Shown: positions 57,367-64,000 of the stretch, in pieces | Numbering within the stretch: position 1 is the first letter of the stretch | Layout: each line of letters opens with the position of its first letter | NCBI RefSeq assembly: GCF_008831285.2 | Contig: NC_045149.1 | Location: 1,986,001-2,050,000, forward strand | Origin: Nymphaea colorata | Taxonomy: Eukaryota; Streptophyta; Magnoliopsida; Nymphaeales; Nymphaeaceae | DNA: 64,000 nucleotides | Direction: 5' to 3' | Position numbers and translations under genes: made by a program | Notes under the pieces: generated by a model | What the model was told of the DNA's origin: nothing | Seen by the model: the letters and a program-made list of their open reading frames with translations, nothing else | Database searches by the model: none

Positions 57367-58849
57367 CTCACCTATGGGATGAGATTCAGCAGGTGCAAAG
57401 GGAAGCCGCATCAGTAAGAAAATCAAAGAAGAGTTAGAAAGGCACCCACTCAAGGTATATTGGTATGAATGGAAACCACCATATTTATATCGCAGCAGAC
57501 GCATCTTTATTCCACCAGAGTCCACACTACCACATACCCTTATACAACATTATCACAATGAAAAGGCGGCAGGTCATGAAGGAGTGGAGGGCACATACCG
57601 TTGGCTGCGCCCCACCTTTTATTGGCCTGAAATGAAAAAAGCCATAACCAATTTTGTACGGAGCTGCGACCTCTGTCAAAGGAACAAATATGAAACAATG
57701 AAGCCCGTAGGACTACTTCAGCTCCTTCCCACACCGGAACTTACATAGGAGGATATATCAATGGATTTTATAGAAGGTTTGCCCTCATCCCGAGGAAAAT
57801 CCACCGTTTTAGTAGTGGTTGATTGCCTGTCCAAGTATGCACATTTTGTGCCCTTGGTGCATCCATATTCAGCATGAACGAAAGCCCATGCCTTTCAAGA
57901 TCATATCGAAAAACTACATGGAATGCCCCGATCGATCACCAGCGATAGAGATCCTATCTTCATTATCATATTTTAGAAAAAATATTTTCAGTTGCAGGGC
58001 ATAAAGCTGCAGTTGAGCACTGCGTATCATTCGTAGACCGATGTCCAAACGGAGGTTGTCAACCGCTGCCTAGAGACTTACTTACGATGTTTTGCAGGGC
58101 AATGACAACGTCTTTGGGCAGACTATTTATGGTGGGCTGAGTTTTTATACAACAATAGTTGACATTCTTCCAACGGTGTTACCCCATTTGAAGCAGTATA
58201 TGGCCGCCCCCCTCCCACTATACATCATTATCAATCAAACATGGCAAGAGAAGAATCGGTGGACACACAACTCCGCTGCCAGGATGCCATTTTGAGCAAT
58301 CTCAAGACACAACTGGCTGCAGCGCACAATCGGATGGTAATCCAATACAACCGTAGACACAGAGGTCAGCAATATAGTGTAGACGAGTAGGTGTACTTGC
58401 ACAGACCTACACACGCTGTAGTGTACCATCAGCCAAGAGGGTACAATAAACTCGCACCCCGATACGTTGGACCGTTCTGCATCATCAGACGATTTGGTCC
58501 TCTTGCTTACGAGTTGTTACAACCAGCTGGAAGTGACTGTCTTCCATGTTTCCAAACTCAAGCCTTGCCTTCAACAACCAGCCGAAGAAGACATCATTCA
58601 AGCCCCATCATGGCTGGTAGTTTGTCAGCACAAACTACCAGCCGAAGAAGACATCATTCAAACAAAGGCTGTCCCTTTTTGCAATGTAGGCACTCGCACT
58701 ACCAGCCATGATGGGGCAAAGTATGTTGAGTGGTTAATCAAGTGGAACAATACCGATGAAAGCATAGCAAAATGGGAAAAGGCGGAAGACATTACTACTC
58801 GAATTCCAGATTTTACACGTTGAGGACAAGGTGTTCTTGAAGGGGGAAT
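57367..58849 (+). pseudogene. Gypsy integrase and chromodomain remnant
   Basis: Zinc module: HEGVEGTYRWLRPTFYWPEM, then FVRSCDLCQRNKYET, near 57575-57700. The core has [17 protein letters not shown] (first Asp near 57765), ITSDRDPIF (second Asp near 57945) and VQTEVVNRCLETYL (Glu near 58050). The C-terminus is YNKLAPRYVGPFCIIRRFGP, then LAYELLQPAG, near 58440-58530. A chromodomain-like tail VEWLIKWNNTDESIAKWEKA precedes the stop at about 58821, and a GAAGGGGGAAT polypurine tract precedes the LTR. The triad residues survive; stops and shifts break the frame. A foldback and direct repeat disturb 58578-58717. Confidence 0.92.
58578..58717. repeat. Direct repeat plus foldback inside the integrase tail
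   Basis: The block CCAGCCGAAGAAGACATC occurs at 58578 and 58638. GCCCCATCATGGCTGGTAGT at 58602-58621 is matched perfectly by its reverse complement at 58698-58717. A smaller palindrome AGTTTGT-CAGC-ACAAACT lies just inside at about 58619-58637. Confidence 0.93.
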
Positions 58850-59108
58850 TGTTAGGCGCAAGTTATTTCAGCATTCCTTTTAATTTCTGTTGCTGACATT
58901 TCTGCGTACTTTTAAGTTAGTATTTCCGGTTTAGTTAGGTATTGTGTTAATCCAACCCATCACATCATGTACCTAAGCTCGCTTATGAGTGATTAAACCC
59001 TAATGAAGATTATTTTGGTGTAAAGAGAAGCTGGGCTTCGTGTGGCTGCGTGCATGAGTTGCAGTTGGGACGGCGGTCTGCCGATCGTTAGTCAAGTGGA
59101 GGCTAACA
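58850..59108 (+). repeat. 3' LTR of the plus-strand gypsy element
   Basis: Starts TGTTAGGCGCAAG after the polypurine tract and ends GAGGCTAACA, followed by TATAG. Confidence 0.94.
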
Positions 59109-59113
59109 TATAG

Positions 59114-59650
59114 GACCCTTAATTGAAAGCACGCCAGCAATGGTGAAGGTCCAACACTAGCGATGGGGCGGCCAGAATGGTGGGAGGCAGGCCATGTCTT
59201 TGCTCGGGACAATGTCCCATGTAGAAAAAATACATGGAAAAATACATCAAATATCAGACTGCTGTCCATTGGACATCAATAAACATCGAGTCAGCATACA
59301 TCGACTTCTGATAAATTGTTCTAAAAGTGACAAAAGTATTAGGAACAATCTTGATAACAGTTCCAACGTAGTATGAACTTTTAGGAACAAAAGCTACAAA
59401 GTGTCCAGAAGGTTTTCGTTGGAATGATCGTAAACCATGCATAAAGGTACTTTGTTATACTACCTATGGGGATGGAAGAGCGGCCATTCCTACTTAAAAG
59501 AGGCAACCATACTTTTATAAATGGTTTTCGGCCATTCCTAGAAGTCATATTTGTTGATATGGAAGTTGTTATACTCTAACTTCTCAATGAGCTTTGCTTG
59601 GGTCAGTTTCTAGCACCTAATCTACTACGACAATCTAGGAGCCTCTCCAA
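59114..59650. other. No clear gene
   Basis: Unassigned sequence between the gypsy element and a copia fragment. Short minus-strand frames have no recognised domain. Confidence 0.45.
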
Positions 59651-59850
59651 GTCCAGTCTTCCAAAAAATACCAAAGCACATCGAAATTGACTTGCACTTA
59701 CTATATACCATATTGCTGAAAGCATTTTATAGGTACATCATATCTTATCTGGCTATATGCTGGCCAATATTATGACTAAGCCCCTCTGTACTACTCAGTT
59801 TACAATTGTATAGGACAAGATCAATCTGCACTACCTCAGTTGAGCTAGAG
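59651..59850 (+). pseudogene. Copia RNase H C-terminal fragment (first)
   Basis: IPKHIEIDLHLLYTILLKAF matches the copia RNase H end ('R.KHIEIDCHF.R'). In another frame GTSYLSGYMLANIMTKPLCT, then TQFT, matches the '...LADIFTKPL...QF' terminus. Frameshifts are present. The rest of the element is missing. Confidence 0.75.
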
Positions 59851-60555
59851 TCAGGACATTAGAGTAAATTCAGGAACATATTAATGAAAATCATATTGGA
59901 GATATTAATATTGGAAATTCAAATTCAAAGAAAAATTCAAATTAGAGGAGATTCATGTAACCTTCACGAGCAATCAAGATAAAAGAAAGAAGATTGTGGT
60001 TCAGAAAAAATAGAAATAATAAAATATTACATAAATGAAAAGCATATCGTAAGCGATGAAGTTGAGAAGCTGTAACCAAAGTGAAAAAGTAAATAAATAT
60101 TTTCTCTCATCTCATGCAAATGATTGAGCAAGAGTATATTCTCTCCCTATCTCTCATCACGTTTTCTCTTTTATTTTTTTTCCTGAACATTTGTTGCCAT
60201 GCTAATGCAACGGCTTTGTGAAAGGAAAGTCACAAAGAGTAGGAGAAATGCCATTTTCATGTCGATGGCACCCTCAAATAATTATAATATGGTGACCATA
60301 ATATTTCAAAGGTTAATATGGTGCCAACGAAAATTAAGCACACAAATACCCAATGAATCGTTTGGTTGAGAAATGATATATTCTCGTCTTAATTGATGCT
60401 GACAAATTAACTACATATGCAAAATTTCAAACATCTCTTCTGTGAAGAAAATTTTCAAAGGGTTCAAGCTTATCATAGTTTTACTACCTATGGCATTATT
60501 TGCAGGAGCAATGGACAGTAATATTTTACCTATTCGTTTGTGTCATCAAGTGTCG
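59780..60555. repeat. Long direct repeat, copy 1 (copia 3' end and probable LTR)
   Basis: Begins with TAAGCCCCT at the copia C-terminus and runs through AGAGGAGATTCATGTAA, ATTTCAAAGGTT-ATATGG and TGTCATCAAGTG. The partner is at 60740-61505, with an offset of about 955 bp and substantial divergence. Confidence 0.8.
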
Positions 60556-60712
60556 ATGGGTGGATAATGTCAATCGTAGGAAATAATCAAGCATGGCTGG
60601 CGGCATAATCCAGTGGTGTGTGCAAGAGATTGAACCAGTCAACTGTTGTCGTGTCCCATCACTTGTTAAGTTAATGCAAATGTTCACAGTTGGAGGGACA
60701 AAGTTGGCAGAT

Positions 60713-60713
60713 C

Positions 60714-60741
<28 letters not shown>
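60713..60741. repeat. (AT)n microsatellite
   Basis: About 28 bp of AT dinucleotides immediately before the second direct-repeat copy. Confidence 0.93.
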
Positions 60742-60744
<3 letters not shown>

Positions 60745-61505
60745 AGCCCCTTTCTGCTGCTCGACTTACAATAGTATGGGATAAGCTCAATCTGCACAAC
60801 CTCAGCATGAAATATATTAGGGACATTAGAAGTAAATTAAGGAAATATATTGATGAAAGTCACGTTGAACATATTAATCTTGGAAATTTTAATTCAAAGG
60901 AAAATTCAAACTAGAGGAGATTCATGTGAACATCACGAGCTATCAAGATAAACGAAGGAATTAACATGGTTCAAGTAAAACAGAAATCATTAAATATTAG
61001 ATAAATGTAAAACTGATCCTAAAAGATCAAGATAAAACGTAACCGAAGTGAAAAAGGAAAAAAAATACTCTCTTCTCTCAAGCAAATGATTGAGTGAGAG
61101 TTTATTCTCTCCGCATCTCTCATCATGTTTTCTTTACTTAACATTTGTAGGCATGCTACGGCAATGCTTTGCAAGAAGAAGTCACAAACATTAGCTTTGG
61201 CTCTAGAAATGCAATTAGCATTTAGAGGGCATCCTCATATAATAATATGGTCATCATAATATTTCAAAGGTTCATATGGCGTCAATGGAAATTAAGCAGA
61301 CAAATGTCCAATGACTTGCTTGTTTGAGAAATGGTATATTTTCGACTTAGTTTGGGTGGACAAGTTAACTATATATTCAAACTTACAAATATCTCTTCCT
61401 TGGCGAAAAGTTTCAAAGCATTTAAGTGTACCATGGTTTTACCATGCGAGGCATTAGATGGATAATGGACGGATATATGTCACCTATTAGTTTGCGTCAT
61501 CAAGT
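60740..61505. repeat. Long direct repeat, copy 2
   Basis: Begins AATAAGCCCCTTTCTGCTG and parallels copy 1 throughout. The start encodes NKPLSAARLTIVWDKLNLHN, the last residues of a copia polyprotein. The remainder is probably LTR sequence. Confidence 0.8.
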
Positions 61506-61744
61506 GCGTCATCAAGGCCTTCTCTACTTCTATTACTATCAAAACCCTTTTCGCAACAACTTTCACGATGCGTCCAAGTCAAGATGATGTGGAAGATGCT
61601 TTTTGGGATTAGATGGCTTTCCATATTGATACTGACTGATTTAGTTAGTGACAACGTACATGTCCGGTTGGTATGTTCAAATTTCAAAGGGCCGTGGTTT
61701 ACAAGGCAGGTTGACGGCCGGTAAACAGAGCATCTGTAGAGAAA

Positions 61745-61930
61745 AGCAATTGCTGACAATATAATGCAATAGATTAGGGAGAAAGTCCAAGAAGGAACCA
61801 TCCTTACTCCTCATGTTAGAAGTGAAAAATAATTGGCCGATATCTTTACTAAAAGCCTTACAAGGGAAACATCAAGGTATACCTAAGAAGTTGGGACAGA
61901 TCAATATCTGTGCGCCAACTTGAGGTGGAG
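61745..61930 (+). pseudogene. Copia RNase H C-terminal fragment (second)
   Basis: IREKVQEGTILTPHVRSEK*, then LADIFTKSLTRETS, matches the copia terminus. In a shifted frame KLGQINICAPT* gives the usual 'K.G..N..APT*' end. A polypurine tract TTGAGGTGGAG and a probable LTR start TGGAGAAAGAG follow at about 61930. Confidence 0.8.
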
Positions 61931-62175
61931 TGGAGAAAGAGATCAACGTCATTATCTCCCAGCTAAGGCAAGTTTATCTCTCAGCTAATGCATATCGGTT
62001 GGTTACATATTTGGAGGAATGAAATATTTAGAGTTTATTGCTTTGTTGGAGTAATATTGGCAGTTCGTCTCCTTCCATGCTCATTATCTTGTAACTCTTG
62101 ATATACCCATCTTTATATCTCTGAAAAATTGATCAAATAAATGAAGTGTCTTTTTCTCCCCATGGCCATAGGCTA
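61931..62175 (+). repeat. Probable copia LTR fragment
   Basis: Follows the polypurine tract of the preceding copia fragment. Contains TCAAATAAATGAAG near 62133, a likely polyadenylation region. Its end and partner LTR were not found. Confidence 0.5.
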
Positions 62176-62312
62176 TATGATAAACCACATATTTTCTCTA
62201 TGTTGATTCCTCTTCCCCACTTTCTTCATTATCACATGACGGTTTTAGGTTACCAAACAGGGATGTGATGCAGGATAGACTACGCCAAACCATAAATAGT
62301 ACTAGCATGGAT

Positions 62313-63480
62313 TCATCTTTTATGCATAACTCCTAACTCATTCAAAAGAAACTGATTCCATGCAATTTCATCTATCACGTTGGCAATGGACCTATATTCC
62401 ACTTTTGTGTTGGGTGTCAAAACAACATTTTGTTCCTTTGCAATCCATGATACTAAGTTTGGACCAATAAACACTACATAGCCTCTTGTAGCCCTGCCGG
62501 CATCACTACGTTCAAGCATGAGGGCTTTTTGACAAGCAGTGCATAATTGATTGTGTTCTTCAAATACCCAAGAATATGTTTTATTACAACTCATTAATGC
62601 ATATCATGTGGATAATAAATGAATTTACACAATTTATTTACTACAAGAGCTATATCTGGCTTGGTCATTATAGAATTTGGAGAGCTCCAATAGTGCTTCT
62701 GAACAAGGTTGGATTATTGCATTTTGTTCCACACAGTAGAACCAATAGAGGTGAACTTATAGCCATGCGCACATAGATAAGTTTAGCCTCAATCATGTTG
62801 GTTCACTTGAGTAGATCAATCACATAGTTTTGCTATGGTAAAGCTATGCCCTATTTGATGTGATTTGCTTCAATCCCAAGGAAATAATGAAGCTCCCTAG
62901 GTACTTAAGCTCTCTAAAATGATCTTCATAGTTTTCTACTATAGTAATGTCGTCACATACATAAGAATATATGCAGTGAGATTCCTTTTCATATAAATAA
63001 AAATTGATGTGTCAATGCAAGTTTCTTTACCAATTTTATGTAAAAAGAAACTTAGTTTGGCAAACCAGGCTCTTGGTGCCTATTTTAGACTATACAAAAT
63101 TTTATGCAAGTTTCACACATGATTAGGAAAAAGAGAGTTTTCAAATCTAGGAAGTTAACTCATACAGACTTTCCTTCTCAAGTCTCATGGAGAAAGGTAT
63201 TTTGCACATACAATTGTTTCATTTTTCAGTTATTGTTTTTAGTGTAGTTATTACTGCTCTAATGATAATAGAGTTCACAAACTGCACTAAAGTTCCTGGT
63301 ATAATTTATACAATGTTTTTTACTGTATCCCTTTTGCAGCCCGTTTTTCTTTATACATTTCTAAGGTTTCATCAGCTTTTCCCTTTAGTTTGATGGCCCA
63401 TTTGAACCAAAAAACATGTTTGGTATTCTTGGATGAAAGAAGAGTCCCAAATTGATTTCATAGGTTTCGCATTCCCTAAT
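62313..63480 (-). pseudogene. Copia reverse transcriptase and RNase H (minus strand)
   Basis: Read from high to low coordinate: WFKWAIKLKGKADETLEMYK (RT start) near 63400, FENSLFPNHVCKLHKILYSL then APRAWFAKLSFFLHKIGKET near 63140-63020, and YVCDDITIVENYEDHFRELK near 62965-62910. YVxDD has an extra residue, so the catalytic box is altered. RNase H follows as a clean frame 62594-62313: DAGRATRGYVVFIGPNLVSW, then KVEYRSIANVIDEIAW. Stops and frameshifts separate the parts. The first catalytic Asp segment of RT is eroded. Confidence 0.87.
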
Positions 63481-64000
63481 TAAGAGCAAGTGACAATTTG
63501 GTGAATTCAATAAGGATTCCAATCAGCTTGATGAATACGAAGGTCTTCAATTTGATTTGTAAGTTGAGCTTGATGGTCATCCAGATGCACGTTGATAGGA
63601 TCATGAGTAGAACATACCTTTTTGGTTGGGACGTTGGATACTAAGACTTGGCCATTGTTTTCCAACCAGCTCTTCTTGGGGTTTGATCTATGTAGGTTGT
63701 GGTCTCTTGGTTCTCCCTATGCATGGTTTCTATACTTGTCATAGGATCTTAGAGATGTATAAGGATATGATCATGCTACCTTTCTCTTCCATGGTGATCC
63801 TCTTTCTTTTTTTAATAGACAAGTGACATGATGACTAATAGAAAAAAATATACAGAAATGTATAATTATCTAATGAATGTGAGCTTTCATACCTTATTCT
63901 TTCTGTAGCATGTTATGAAAATGAAATGCCACTGACTCTTGTGCTCGCAGAGGACTGGGTTTTCACAATGTTTTCAAAAACCTTCTTTGTCCTCAACCCT
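63481..64000 (-). other. Probable copia integrase-RT linker or flank
   Basis: Minus-strand frames such as INVHLDDHQAQLTNQIEDLR near 63600-63540 may be the variable linker ahead of copia RT. No integrase motif is visible before the window ends. Confidence 0.35.

Larger units (their letters stand above)
53948..59113 (+). mobile_element. Full-length Ty3/gypsy element with TATAG target duplication
   Basis: LTRs lie at 53953-54201 (249 bp) and 58850-59108 (259 bp). Both start TGTTAGGCGCAAG and end GAGGCTAACA, with the perfect duplication TATAG at 53948-53952 and 59109-59113. The LTRs differ by substitutions and by indels (an extra AATTTCTTGTTTCAGC in the 5' copy, about 30 bp extra in the 3' copy). 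Interior order is gag, protease, RT, RNase H, integrase, chromodomain remnant. It is inactivated by stops and frameshifts. Confidence 0.96.

Noticed and set aside
1-64000. A novel multi-gene defence or biosynthetic system
   Set aside because: Every substantial coding region maps to a known retroelement or transposase family, or to a PPR fragment, and almost all are disrupted. No co-oriented set of intact unknown genes exists.

Overview
This window looks like intergenic DNA from a seed plant, most likely an angiosperm. It is AT-rich and packed with Ty1/copia and Ty3/gypsy LTR retrotransposons primed by tRNA-iMet-type sites (TGGTATCAGAGC). It also carries plant-type DNA transposons: hAT, PIF/Harbinger-like, Mutator-like and FAR1-related. 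I found no intact host gene. The only host-type coding traces are a pentatricopeptide-repeat (PPR) fragment near 6.1-6.6 kb and possibly short fragments near 46.5 kb. Nearly every coding region has in-frame stops or frameshifts, so almost all are pseudogenes. No rRNA, tRNA or CRISPR array was recognised. The species cannot be named from the sequence.

Layout, left part. 1-2,601 is the 5' half of a minus-strand copia element (integrase, protease, gag, 5' LTR), inserted into a minus-strand gypsy pol remnant (2,602-5,550) whose integrase segment is tandemly duplicated. 6.1-6.6 kb is the PPR fragment. 6,895-8,124 is a non-autonomous Mutator-like element, with a relative at 9.1-9.9 kb. 11.87-15.10 kb is the 3' end of a Tekay/Del-like chromovirus with a 2.6-kb LTR. 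It abuts the damaged left end of a hAT element that runs to about 22,375 and carries a decayed Ac-like transposase (19.6-21.26 kb).

Middle. 22.4-24.2 kb has an organelle-like texture. Two related LTRs then meet head to head at 25.5-25.96 kb. A 368-bp tandem duplication (26.5-27.2 kb), a FAR1/MULE-type transposase relic (28.15-29.5 kb) and a 1.2-kb Harbinger-like element with TAA duplications (30.57-31.77 kb) follow. A gypsy reverse-transcriptase remnant (33.3-34.2 kb) is split by a hAT-type MITE and ends at an LTR-like sequence. That LTR-like tract is interrupted by copia A (35,491-40,377, target duplication TCCAC), and copia B (40,424-45,209) follows 46 bp later.

Right part. Two full-length but inactivated gypsy elements carry perfect 5-bp target duplications: 46,736-52,176 on the minus strand (TTAAC) and 53,953-59,108 on the plus strand (TATAG). 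From 59.6 kb to the end lie copia 3' fragments, a diverged long direct repeat, and a minus-strand copia RT/RNase H remnant.

The regions do not work together as a pathway. The biology is insertion, nesting, duplication and decay. The most informative features are the nested order, the unusual TA...TA LTR ends of copia A, the point losses of catalytic residues, and several internal duplications. I did not find convincing evidence for a new multi-gene system.
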